Source: Thalassobaculum fulvum (GTDB lineage Bacteria > Pseudomonadota > Alphaproteobacteria > Thalassobaculales > Thalassobaculaceae). From it: a stretch of DNA of 64,000 bases. The notes beneath the pieces are model-generated. The model searched no databases. It worked only from the letters and a program-made list of their open reading frames with translations, and had not been told where the DNA came from. Below are positions 26,126 through 33,860 of this stretch, in pieces. The stretch covers positions 62,001-126,000 of the forward strand of contig NZ_BMZS01000005.1 in assembly GCF_014652915.1 (NCBI RefSeq). The letters run 5' to 3'. The first letter of the stretch is position 1; every line of letters starts with the position of its first letter. A program made the position numbers and the translations under genes.

Positions 26126-26782
26126 ATGACCGCCCGCATCGTCACCGTCGCCCAGCAGAAGGGCGGGGCCGGCAAGACCACGATCGCCGCGCACCTCGCG
26201 GTCGCCTGGGCGCAGTCCGGCAAATCGGTGGCGGTGGTCGACATCGACCCGCAGGCCTCGCTCAGCTCGTGGTGGGCGATGCGCGAGGAGATGGGGGTGC
26301 CGGCACCGTCCGGCGGGCGCGGAAAGGGCGGGTTGTCTGTACACCGGATCACCGGCTGGCGGACCGCCAACGAGGTCGAGAAGCTGGCGAAGACCCACGA
26401 CGTGGTGCTGATCGACTCGCCCCCGCATGCCGAGACCGAGGCCAAGATCGCGGTGCGCTCGGCCGATCTGGTCGTGGTGCCGCTGCAGCCGAGCCCGATG
26501 GACTTCTGGGCGACCAAGGCGACCCTCGACCTGGCGGCCGGCGAGAACACCGCGGCCCTGCTGGTGCTGAACCGGGTGCCGCCGCGCGCCAAGCTCACCG
26601 AGGCGATGACCGCCAAGCTGAAGGAGCTCGGGGCCAAGGTGGCGAAGGGCCGGATCGGCAACCGGGTGGCCCTGGCCGCCGCCCTGCTGGAAGGGCTCGG
26701 GGTGACCGAGTACCAGCGCACCGGCTCGGCCGCCGCCGAGGTCAAGGCGCTGGCGGCCGAGGTACTGAAGGCCGCGGGTTAG
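26126..26782 (+). CDS. Orphan ParA-like ATPase
   Basis: A 218-residue P-loop ATPase of the ParA/MinD/Soj group. The deviant Walker A motif QQKGGAGKTTIAAHLA starts near residue 9, the A' motif VVDIDPQASLSSWW follows, and Walker B is VVLIDSPPHAE. The start at 26126 has GAGGAGG five bases upstream. No parB or parS-like gene is adjacent, so it is not part of a complete partition pair here; such orphan ParA proteins position cargo such as chemoreceptor arrays, flagella or PHA granules, or act in plasmid remnants. The neighbours (tRNA modification, thiamine) give no clue. It converges on thiE with a four-base overlap of the stop regions (26779-26782). Confidence 0.88.
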   Translation: MTARIVTVAQQKGGAGKTTIAAHLAVAWAQSGKSVAVVDIDPQASLSSWWAMREEMGVPAPSGGRGKGGLSVHRITGWRTANEVEKLAKTHDVVLIDSPPHAETEAKIAVRSADLVVVPLQPSPMDFWATKATLDLAAGENTAALLVLNRVPPRAKLTEAMTAKLKELGAKVAKGRIGNRVALAAALLEGLGVTEYQRTGSAAAEVKALAAEVLKAAG

Positions 26783-27408
26783 GCGAACGCCGCGCGCAGC
26801 GACCGCGCCGCCGCCCCGGGATCCGCCGCTGCGCAGACCGCCGAGACGACGGCGATGCCGTCGAGACCGAGGGCGCGCGGCCGGCCGGCATTGCCGGCAT
26901 GGATGCCGCCGATGCCGACCGTCGGCAGCCGACTGGCGGCGACGATCCGGCGGATCGTCGCGTCGTCCAGCGGGGCGGCCGCATCGGCCTTGGTCGCGGT
27001 GGCGAACACCGGGCCGACGCCCAGGTAATCGACGACGGCCGGATCGACCGCGGCGAGTTCGGCCTCCCGGGTGACCGACAGGCCGACGATCGCGTGCTCG
27101 CCGAGCAGGCGCCGCACGGTTGCGGCCGGCATGTCGGACTGGCCGACATGCACCCCGTCGGCGCCGACTGCCAGGGCGACGTCGACCCGGTCGTTGATCA
27201 CCAGCGGCACGCCGCGCGGCCGCAGAACGTCCAGCAGGCGCGCGGCGGTCGCGATCAGGGCGCCGGTATCGGCGGTCTTGTCGCGCAGCTGGACCAGGGT
27301 CGCGCCGCCGTCGACCGCGGCCGCCACCACCGCTTCCAGCGGCCGGCCGCGGACCAGGGCCGGGTCGGTGACCAGATACAGCGACAAGTCGAAGGGCCGC
27401 CGGGTCAT
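26779..27408 (-). CDS. thiE: Thiamine-phosphate synthase
   Basis: A 209-residue TIM-barrel enzyme joining HMP-PP and thiazole phosphate (HET-P) to give thiamine monophosphate. Diagnostic motifs: LYLVTD near the N-terminus, TLVQLRDKTADT (pyrophosphate/Mg site), PLVINDRVDVALAVGADGVHVGQSDMP and YLGVGPVFATATKADA, then PTVGIGGI. The length matches ThiE proteins. Its ATG overlaps the thiM stop (ATGA), so the two are translationally coupled and both are under the TPP riboswitch upstream of thiM. It converges on the ParA-like gene with a four-base overlap. Confidence 0.95.
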   Translation of the reverse strand: MTRRPFDLSLYLVTDPALVRGRPLEAVVAAAVDGGATLVQLRDKTADTGALIATAARLLDVLRPRGVPLVINDRVDVALAVGADGVHVGQSDMPAATVRRLLGEHAIVGLSVTREAELAAVDPAVVDYLGVGPVFATATKADAAAPLDDATIRRIVAASRLPTVGIGGIHAGNAGRPRALGLDGIAVVSAVCAAADPGAAARSLRAAFA

Positions 27409-28247
27409 CGGATCCGCACCCCGGCCAGCACCTGGGCCTCGGTCAGCCCGTAAAGCGAGTCGATCAGCCCGGCCTGGAACGAGGCCGGCCCCTCCGCCCC
27501 GCGGGCGGCACGCTCGGCGGAGAACCCGAACAGAGCGAGCGCGTAAGCCGTCGCGGCCAGCCGGGCCGGTCCTGACACGGCCAGGCAGGCTGCGATCACC
27601 GCGGTCGCCGAGCAGCCCATGCCGGTTACCCGGGTCTGCAGGACATGGCCGTTCTCGACCGCCAGCGTCCGATCTCCGTCGGTCACCCGGTCGATCCTGC
27701 CGGTGACCGCGACCACGGCTCCGGTGTCGCGGGCCAGCCGCCGGGCCGCGTCGAGGACGGCGCCGCTGTCGAGCGTGCTGTCGACGCCCTTGCCGCCGCC
27801 GTCGCCGCCGGCGAGGCTGGCGATCTCGGAGGCATTACCGCGGATCGCCGTCGGCCGGTGCGCCAGCAGCTCGCGAGCGACTCCGGTGCGGTAGGACAAG
27901 GCACCGACCGCGACCGGGTCCAGTACCCAGGGCGTTCCGGCGCGGTCGGCGGCCAGCGCGGCCGCGTGCATGGCCTCGGTCCGGGCCGCCGACATCGAGC
28001 CGAGGTTGATCACCAGGGCGCCGGCCGCAGCGGCGAGCTCGCCGGCCTCCTCGATGTTCTCGACCATCGCCGGCGAGGCGCCGAGCGCCAGCAGCACGTT
28101 GGCGGTCAGGTTGGTCACCACCAGGTTCGTGACGCTGTGGACCAGCGGTCCGCTGTCGCGAACCGCCTGCAGAGTGGCCCAGGCTTCGCGCCTGTGATCG
28201 GGGGCGTCGGTCCGCATGGTGGTTGCTTCGGTGGCGGCTTCGTTCAT
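27405..28247 (-). CDS. thiM: Hydroxyethylthiazole kinase
   Basis: A 280-residue ribokinase-like enzyme that phosphorylates 5-(2-hydroxyethyl)-4-methylthiazole, the salvage route to the thiazole half of thiamine. Conserved blocks include LVHSVTNLVVTNLTANVLLALGASPAMVENIEE, the segment WVLDPVAVGALSYRT, RGNASEIASLAG and the anion-hole/catalytic region TGMGCSATAVIAA, with Cys in the usual position. It is the first gene of a thiM-thiE operon. Its Shine-Dalgarno GGGGAG sits in a hairpin (28252-28273) downstream of a TPP aptamer, so it is controlled at translation initiation. No thiC or de novo thiazole genes are in the window, so the operon could serve salvage. Confidence 0.95.
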   Translation of the reverse strand: MNEAATEATTMRTDAPDHRREAWATLQAVRDSGPLVHSVTNLVVTNLTANVLLALGASPAMVENIEEAGELAAAAGALVINLGSMSAARTEAMHAAALAADRAGTPWVLDPVAVGALSYRTGVARELLAHRPTAIRGNASEIASLAGGDGGGKGVDSTLDSGAVLDAARRLARDTGAVVAVTGRIDRVTDGDRTLAVENGHVLQTRVTGMGCSATAVIAACLAVSGPARLAATAYALALFGFSAERAARGAEGPASFQAGLIDSLYGLTEAQVLAGVRIR

Positions 28248-28251
28248 CGGT

Positions 28252-28273
28252 CTCCCCTCGGTTTCCGGAGGAG
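28252..28273 (-). promoter_or_regulatory. Anti-Shine-Dalgarno hairpin (riboswitch expression platform) before thiM
   Basis: On the minus strand CTCCTCCGG, loop AAA, then CCGAGGGGAG pair over nine base pairs with one U-G and one bulged A. The 3' arm contains the thiM ribosome-binding site GGGGAG. With the TPP aptamer 40 bases upstream this is the likely off-switch for translation. Confidence 0.65.
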
Positions 28274-28311
28274 AGTCGACGCACGCGCATGGATGACCGA
28301 TGCCGATCGAC

Positions 28312-28393
28312 GACGACTCCCTCCGCCGGCATGACCCGGATCAGGTTCTGCGGGTGTGATCTCAGCCCGGTTGCCCGGGCACCCCGTGTCGTC
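28312..28393 (-). promoter_or_regulatory. TPP riboswitch aptamer (THI element)
   Basis: The minus strand carries the THI-box consensus: ACGGGGTGCC, then GGGCTGAGATCACACCCGC, then GAACCTGATCCGGGTCATGC and GGCGGAGGGA. The P1 stem is closed by GACGAC and GTCGTC at the two ends. It lies upstream of thiM and binds thiamine diphosphate; expression falls when TPP is high. A possible promoter with TACTTT as -10 and TGGAAA as -35 (spacer 17) is just upstream, at about 28400-28429. Confidence 0.95.
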
Positions 28394-28446
28394 TCTCGAA
28401 AGTAGTGCGGCGGGCGGGCGATTTCCAGGGCCGGCCGCCTGTCGAC

Positions 28447-29316
28447 TCAGGCGGCGGATTGCCGGTCAGCGCTCGACAGGCGGTGTCCCGGGGACCAGCC
28501 GAGGCGGTCGCGCGCCAGGGCGCCGCTCAGGCGCTGGCTGCGGGCGAAGCCTCTCGCCCATTCGCCGCGTTCGGCGGCGGCCCGGTCCTCCGGCACGACC
28601 TGCACGTCCGGGGTACCGCCGAAGCGGCGGGCGAGGTCGCCGACCCGCACGGCCTCGTCGGTAACGCCGATCACCGGGCCGGCGAAACCGTCGTCCTCCA
28701 GCACCAGGCGGTACAGCTCGGCGAGATCGTCGGCGTGCACCAGCGGCCACAGCACGTCCGGCGAGCCGACCACCTGGACCGGCCGGCCGGCCCGTGCCTG
28801 TTCGGCCATCGCCGCCAGCGGCCCGCCGTCGTCGGCGTGCACCATCGCCGGGTGGACGACGGCGCCGCGGATGCCGGGGGTCGCCAGCACGCGCTGCAGG
28901 TTCGGGACCATCCAGGCGAAGGCCGGCAGCGGGTCGAACGGCACGGTTTCGTCGATCGCCCGGTCCGGCGACGGCCCCCACAGCCAGCAGCCACCGGTGT
29001 AGACCAGGGCCGGCCGCCGTCCAGTGGCGGCCAGGGCCGGGAGCAGGGCGTCGAGCAGGGCGGCGTCGACCCGCCCCATGTCGGCGTCGAAGGTGCAGGC
29101 GGCGTGGACCACGGCGTCGACCTCGGGAACCACGGCGCCGGTCCAGAGCGCGGGCGCCGCGAGGTCGCCGGCCACCGGCTCGGCGCCCAGAACCAGCAGG
29201 CGTTCCGCCGCTTCCGGACTGCGCGCCAGGGCACGGACCTGATGGCCGGCCGAACCGAGCCTTCGCACGATGGCGCGACCGATCGAGCCGGTTCCGCCGA
29301 GCACGAGCACGCGCAT
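28447..29316 (-). CDS. NAD(P)-dependent epimerase/dehydratase family protein (extended SDR)
   Basis: A 289-residue Rossmann-fold protein. The cofactor motif VLVLGGTGSIGRAIVRRL opens the protein (GxxGxxG), followed by VDAVVHAACTFDADM. The classical YxxxK pair of active SDRs is not clear: a tyrosine appears in ALVYTGGCWLWG but the spaced lysine is missing, so it may be an atypical (nucleotide-sensor or isomerase-like) SDR. No signal peptide. AAAGGAGG is six bases upstream of the start, and a perfect CAAGAT-GT-ATCTTG palindrome lies 18 bases upstream of it, suggesting repressor control. The substrate is unknown. Confidence 0.82.
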   Translation of the reverse strand: MRVLVLGGTGSIGRAIVRRLGSAGHQVRALARSPEAAERLLVLGAEPVAGDLAAPALWTGAVVPEVDAVVHAACTFDADMGRVDAALLDALLPALAATGRRPALVYTGGCWLWGPSPDRAIDETVPFDPLPAFAWMVPNLQRVLATPGIRGAVVHPAMVHADDGGPLAAMAEQARAGRPVQVVGSPDVLWPLVHADDLAELYRLVLEDDGFAGPVIGVTDEAVRVGDLARRFGGTPDVQVVPEDRAAAERGEWARGFARSQRLSGALARDRLGWSPGHRLSSADRQSAA

Positions 29317-29333
29317 GGGGACCTCCTTTATCG

Positions 29334-29347
29334 CAAGATGTATCTTG
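29334..29347. promoter_or_regulatory. Perfect palindrome upstream of the SDR gene (candidate operator)
   Basis: CAAGAT-GT-ATCTTG, a 14-base perfect palindrome in an AT-rich patch (continuing TAATAAGG), immediately upstream of the ribosome-binding site of the SDR gene. Short palindromes of this shape are typical repressor sites. No regulator gene is adjacent, so the binding protein would be encoded elsewhere. Confidence 0.5.
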
Positions 29348-29379
29348 TAATAAGGGATCGAAGGCGGTCTGTGAAGTGG

Positions 29380-29829
29380 TCAGCGGGGAATCTCGATGGT
29401 CCCCGGTGTCCGGCGGATCGTCCCGGGGCGCCGGTCGATGGTACCGGCCGGCGGTCCCGGATCCTCACGTTCGAGCAGGTCCCGCTGCCGGCGGAGGTCG
29501 CGGTTCAGCTCCTCCAGATCACGGCGGGGGGACGACGTGCCCGCCGGCACGGACGGTCCGACCCGGGGCGCCATGTCGGGCGTCGGGCTGATCCGCGGGT
29601 TCGGGCCCGGGGTGAGCGGCCGCGGCTCGCCGCTGTCGACGGCGGTCGGGGCCGGGGACCGGGGCTCGGCCGGCGGCTGTATCGGATGCCGGGCCGGGGG
29701 GCGGATTGTGGGTTCCAGCGGCGCCCGCTGCTGACAGCCGGCAACGGCCGCCAGCGCCGCCGTCAGGCACAGTGCCGCCAAGGCCCCCGGAATGCGGCCG
29801 GCGGCGGTCCGGCCCGGCGCCGCGACCAC
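29380..29829 (-). CDS. Proline-rich putative lipoprotein
   Basis: A 149-residue protein of unknown function. The N-terminus has a lipoprotein signal with lipobox LAAVAGC, lipidated Cys at residue 32; the start is a GTG with a weak site. The mature part is low-complexity: a Pro-rich linker of ~60 residues (many PxP and PPA units), then a short charged helix EELNRDLRRQRDLLERED that could form a coiled coil, and a tail with three GTI repeats (AGTIDRRPGTIRRTPGTIEIPR region). It follows cysQ by four bases and may be translated with it. Nothing else can be said about its role. Confidence 0.65.
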   Translation of the reverse strand: MVAAPGRTAAGRIPGALAALCLTAALAAVAGCQQRAPLEPTIRPPARHPIQPPAEPRSPAPTAVDSGEPRPLTPGPNPRISPTPDMAPRVGPSVPAGTSSPRRDLEELNRDLRRQRDLLEREDPGPPAGTIDRRPGTIRRTPGTIEIPR

Positions 29830-29833
29830 GGCG

Positions 29834-30604
29834 TCAGCCGCCCCGGGCGATGAAGAACCCGTTGCGGAAATCCGGCTTGCTGTAAAGGAACGGCTTGCCT
29901 TCGAAGGTGGTCAGCGAGCCGCCGGCGGCCAGCAGCACGGCGTGGCCGGCGGCGGTGTCCCACTCCATCGTCGGCCCGGTGCGCGGATAGACGTCGGCCT
30001 CGCCGCGCGCCACCAGGCAGAACTTCAGGGCCGAGCCGCGCGACACCGACTCCTTCACCGGCAGGCTGTCGATATAGGCCTCGAGCGCCGGGTTGCGATG
30101 GCTCTTGCTGGCGACCACGGTCAGCGCCGCCGGATCGGCCTTGCGCACCGCGATCGGCTTGCGGTTGCCGGAGCCGTCTTCCTCCCAGGCGCCATTGCCG
30201 ACCGCACCGGCCCACAGCATGCCGTCGACCGGGGTATGGACCACGCCGAGCACTGGCCCGCCATCGGAGACGAGGCCGATGTTGACCGTGAAGTCGCCGC
30301 GCTTCTGGATGAACTCCTTGGTACCGTCGAGCGGGTCGACCAGCCAGAACCGGCCGCCCGAGACGTCGGGGATCTGGCCGGCGGCAACCGCCTCCTCGGC
30401 GACCACTGGAATGTCCGGGGTCAAGGACTGCAGCACCGGCACGATGACCGCCTCGGCGGCGCGGTCGGCGGCGGTTACCGGGCTGCCGTCGTACTTGCTG
30501 CCGACGATCGGATCGCTTTCGTAGTAGGGCAGGATCACCCGGCCGGCCTCGCGGGCGAGGACGGCGATGCGGTCGAGAAGCGCTGCCTTGTCGAGTTCGC
30601 TCAC
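29834..30604 (-). CDS. cysQ: 3'(2'),5'-bisphosphate nucleotidase CysQ
   Basis: A ~256-residue Mg-dependent, Li-sensitive phosphatase of the inositol monophosphatase family. The metal-binding signatures are FWLVDPLDGTKEFI and MEWDTAAGHAVLLAAGG, and VVAEEA supplies the first Glu. CysQ removes the 3'-phosphate of PAP (a by-product of sulfation and sulfate assimilation). Two GTG codons can start the gene; the second (30604) is preferred because GGAG lies eight bases before it, while the first (30613) overlaps that site. It lies downstream of the CoxL-like gene (ending 30621) and upstream of the proline-rich lipoprotein gene. Confidence 0.93.
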   Translation of the reverse strand: MSELDKAALLDRIAVLAREAGRVILPYYESDPIVGSKYDGSPVTAADRAAEAVIVPVLQSLTPDIPVVAEEAVAAGQIPDVSGGRFWLVDPLDGTKEFIQKRGDFTVNIGLVSDGGPVLGVVHTPVDGMLWAGAVGNGAWEEDGSGNRKPIAVRKADPAALTVVASKSHRNPALEAYIDSLPVKESVSRGSALKFCLVARGEADVYPRTGPTMEWDTAAGHAVLLAAGGSLTTFEGKPFLYSKPDFRNGFFIARGG

Positions 30605-30620
30605 GCTGTCCACTCCGTCG

Positions 30621-32948
30621 TCAGGCTGCGGCGGCCGGCTTGGCCGCCTGGATCGCCGACCAGACCCGCTCGGGCGTGGCCGGCATGTCGATGTCGGTCA
30701 CCCCCAGCGGCGCCAGGGCGTCCAGCACCGCGTTGATGACCGCCGGCGGCGCGCCGATGGCACCCGCTTCGCCGCAGCCCTTCACGCCGAGCGGATTGGT
30801 GGTGCAGCGGGTCGGGCTCATGGCGAAGCCGACCATCGGCAGGTTGTCGGCGCGCGGCAGGCAGTAGTCCATCAGCGAGCCGGTCACCAGCTGGGCGTCG
30901 GCGTCGTACACGACGCGCTCGTACAGCGCCTGGCCGACGCCCTGGGCGACGCCGCCGTGGACCTGGCCCTGCAGCAGCAGCGGGTTCACCACCTCGCCGA
31001 AATCGTCGACCACGGTGTAGCGGTCGACCTGCACGACGCCGGTGTCGGGGTCGACCTCGACCTCGCAGACATGGGTGCCGTTCGGATAGGTCGAGGCCTT
31101 CGGCTTGTAGGACTCGCTGGCCGACAGCCCCGGTTCCATACCCTCGGGAAGCTGGCTCGGGTCCAGGGCTCGGGTCGCGACCTCGGCCAGCGAGATCGAG
31201 CGGTCGGTGCCGGCCACCGCGAACCGGCCGTCGGCCAGCTCGATGTCGGCCTCGGCCGCCTCGAGCGCATGGGCGGCGATCCGCTTGCCCTTGCGGACCA
31301 CCACGTCGATCGCCGCCTTCAGGGCCGAGCCGCCGGCCGGCAGCGAGCGCGAGCCGTCGGTGCCGGCGCCGTTCTCGATCGCCGCGGTGTCGCCCTGGAT
31401 GACGGTGACCAACTCGTTGTCGATCCCGAACACCTCGGTGACCAGCTGCGAGTACGCGGTCTCGTGGCCCTGGCCGGTCGAGCGGGTGCCGATCGGGACG
31501 GTCACGGTGCCGTCCGGGTTGACCCGCATGTCGGCCCATTCAGGCCCGCCGCCGCCACAGGCCTCGACATAGGTCGACAGGCCGATGCCGCGCAGCTTGC
31601 CGGCCTTGCGGCTGGCCGCCTTGCGGGCCTCGACGCCGGTCCAGTCGGACTCCGCCATCGCCTTGTCGAGATGGGCGGTGAAGTCGCCGGAATCGTAGGT
31701 CTCGCCGAGGGCCGTGGTGAACGGCATGGCGCTGGCCGGTGCGAAGTTGCGGCGCCGGATCTCGGCCCGGTCGATCCCGGTCACCTTGGCGCAGACGTCG
31801 ACCAGCCGCTCGACCAGGTAAGCGGCCTCCGGCCGGCCGGCGCCGCGATAGGCGTCGACCGGCAGGGTGTTGGTGAAGTAGGCGCGCACCCGCACGTGGA
31901 TCGCCGGGGTGGTATACAGCCCGGCCAGCATGCCGGAGCCGGCGACCGTCGGGATCGCCGGCCCGTACAGCGACAGGTAGGCCCCGAGATCGGCCCTGGT
32001 GTCGACCGACAGCCCCAGGAACCGGCCGTCGGCGTCCAGCGCCATGCGGGCGGTCGAGCGGTGGTCCCGGCCCTGGGTGTCGGATACGAAGGACTCGGTG
32101 CGCTCGCCGATCCACTTGACCGGCCGGCCGGTTCGCTTCGCGGCCCAGGCCGCCAGCGCGTGCTCCCGGTACGGGAAGATCTTCATGCCGAAGCCGCCGC
32201 CGACGTCCGGCGAGACCACGCGCATGGCGGACGGCTCGATCTTGAGGATGTCGCACAGCACGTCGCGTACGCCGTGCGGCCCCTGGGTCGAGACGTGCAG
32301 GGTGTAGGCGCCGCCGTCGTATTCGGCGACCACCCCGCGCGGCTCCAGCGAGTTCACCACGATGCGGTTGTTGACCAGGGTCAGCTCGGCGACCCTGGCG
32401 GCCGTGGCGAACGCCGCCTCGACCGCGGCGGCGTCGCCGGTCTCCCAGTCGAGGCAGAGGTTGCCCGGCGCCTCGTCCCAGACCAACGCAGCGCCCGGGG
32501 CCGATGCCGTCTCGATGTCCGGCACCGCCGGCAGCGGGTCGTAGGAGAACTCCACCAGCTCGGCCGCGTCGCGCGCCTGCTCGTAGGTCTCGGCGACCAC
32601 CAGGGCGACCGCGTCGCCGACATGCCGGACCCGGTCGCGCGCCAGCAGCGGGTAGGCCGGTCCGACCGCCGGCTTGCCGTCGCGACCCGGCAGCAGGGCG
32701 GCGCAGGGCAGGTCGCCGAGGCCGTCGGCGACCACGTCCTCGCCGGTCAGCACTGCCAGCACGCCGGGGGCTTCCCTGGCGTCGAGCGTCTCGACCTCGG
32801 TGATTCGGGCGTGCGCGACCGGTGATCGCACCAGCACCGCCCGCACGACGCCGGCCGGGGCGAGGTCGTCGGTGTACCGGCCGTGACCGGTGAGGAAGCG
32901 CTGGTCCTCCTTGCGCTTCATGCCCTGTCCGATGCCGAACTTCGCCAT
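30621..32948 (-). CDS. Molybdopterin-binding subunit, xanthine dehydrogenase/form II CoxL family
   Basis: A ~775-residue molybdenum hydroxylase large subunit. The N-terminal part (residues ~10-130) has the aldehyde oxidase/xanthine dehydrogenase a/b hammerhead domain with RFLTGHGRYTDD and VRSPVAHARITEVETLDA; the Mo-pterin domain follows with PDVGGGFGMKIFPYREH and the AYRGAGRPEA motif near residue 362 that marks form II CoxL-like proteins (form I CO dehydrogenase has AYRCSFR). Late motifs GQGHETAYSQL and VKGCGEAGAIGAPPAVINA also match. Normally a 2Fe-2S subunit and a FAD subunit form the enzyme; neither is adjacent, so this is an orphan large subunit. Start at 32948 with GAGG six bases before it. 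Substrate unknown, not necessarily CO. Confidence 0.92.
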   Translation of the reverse strand: MAKFGIGQGMKRKEDQRFLTGHGRYTDDLAPAGVVRAVLVRSPVAHARITEVETLDAREAPGVLAVLTGEDVVADGLGDLPCAALLPGRDGKPAVGPAYPLLARDRVRHVGDAVALVVAETYEQARDAAELVEFSYDPLPAVPDIETASAPGAALVWDEAPGNLCLDWETGDAAAVEAAFATAARVAELTLVNNRIVVNSLEPRGVVAEYDGGAYTLHVSTQGPHGVRDVLCDILKIEPSAMRVVSPDVGGGFGMKIFPYREHALAAWAAKRTGRPVKWIGERTESFVSDTQGRDHRSTARMALDADGRFLGLSVDTRADLGAYLSLYGPAIPTVAGSGMLAGLYTTPAIHVRVRAYFTNTLPVDAYRGAGRPEAAYLVERLVDVCAKVTGIDRAEIRRRNFAPASAMPFTTALGETYDSGDFTAHLDKAMAESDWTGVEARKAASRKAGKLRGIGLSTYVEACGGGGPEWADMRVNPDGTVTVPIGTRSTGQGHETAYSQLVTEVFGIDNELVTVIQGDTAAIENGAGTDGSRSLPAGGSALKAAIDVVVRKGKRIAAHALEAAEADIELADGRFAVAGTDRSISLAEVATRALDPSQLPEGMEPGLSASESYKPKASTYPNGTHVCEVEVDPDTGVVQVDRYTVVDDFGEVVNPLLLQGQVHGGVAQGVGQALYERVVYDADAQLVTGSLMDYCLPRADNLPMVGFAMSPTRCTTNPLGVKGCGEAGAIGAPPAVINAVLDALAPLGVTDIDMPATPERVWSAIQAAKPAAAA

Positions 32949-33055
32949 GTCAGCCTCGCCTGCTAGCGTGGGGGTCGGCGCGATGGTAGCGGCGGGCCGG
33001 GACACCGCCAAGCCGCGAACCGGTGCCGTGATCGTTCGACTTCCGGGAGGCCCGC

Positions 33056-33781
33056 ATGTGCGGCCGGTACAGCATCACCACCGATCCCGAGGCCATGCGC
33101 CGGATCTTCCGGGTCGACACGCTGCTGAACCTGCAGCCGCGGTGGAACGTCGCACCGACCCAGGAGGTTCCGGTGGTCCGCAACGGCGACCCGAAGCGCG
33201 AAGGCGGGCGCGGTGGGCGGGAACTGCACATCATGCGCTGGGGCCTCGTGCCGTTCTGGGCCAAGGATATCGGCATCGGGGCGAAGATGATCAACGCCCG
33301 GGCCGAGACCGTGACCGAGAAGCCGGCGTTCCGCGGGGCCTTCAAGTACCGCCGCTGTCTGGTTCCGGCCGACGGCTTCTACGAGTGGAAGACCGAGGCC
33401 GGCCGCAAGCAGCCCTGGCGCGTCGTGCGCCGCGACCGGGCGCCGTTCGCGTTCGCCGGCCTGTGGGAGCTGTGGGAGGGGACCGGCGAAGGCAGCGCGC
33501 TCGAGACCTTCACGATCGTCACCACAGACGCCAACGAGGCGGTGCGCGACATCCATCACCGGATGCCGGTCATGCTGTTCGGCGACGCGCAGTTCGAGGC
33601 TTGGCTGACCGCCGAACCGAAGGTCGCCGCCGGGTTGATGGCGCCGTGCGACCCGGCGGCGATCGAGGCCTACCGGGTCGACCCGAAGGTCGGCAACGTC
33701 CGCAACGACGACCCGTCGCTGGTCGAGCCCGTGGCGGCGGCGCCGCGGCCGGCGATGCCGGTGCAGGGCAGCCTGCTCTGA
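33056..33781 (+). CDS. SOS response-associated peptidase (SRAP, HMCES/YedK family)
   Basis: A 241-residue SRAP-domain protein beginning MCGRYSIT: Cys2 is the residue that, after removal of Met1, forms the thiazolidine bond with abasic sites in single-stranded DNA. The other family blocks are present: LQPRWNVAPTQEVPVV, RWGLVPFWAK, MINARAETV, RRCLVPADGFYEW (the catalytic Glu), and IHHRMPVM (the active-site His). Role: shielding and handling of abasic sites in ssDNA. GGGAGG lies five bases upstream of the start. It is divergent from the CoxL-like gene. Length is normal for the family. Confidence 0.93.
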   Translation: MCGRYSITTDPEAMRRIFRVDTLLNLQPRWNVAPTQEVPVVRNGDPKREGGRGGRELHIMRWGLVPFWAKDIGIGAKMINARAETVTEKPAFRGAFKYRRCLVPADGFYEWKTEAGRKQPWRVVRRDRAPFAFAGLWELWEGTGEGSALETFTIVTTDANEAVRDIHHRMPVMLFGDAQFEAWLTAEPKVAAGLMAPCDPAAIEAYRVDPKVGNVRNDDPSLVEPVAAAPRPAMPVQGSLL

Positions 33782-33860
33782 CGCCGGGCGGCCGCCGCAC
33801 TTTTCTTCAAGACCCGCTTTCCCCATCGCGCCACCTTCCGTCGAAACCGCGGAGGGACGG

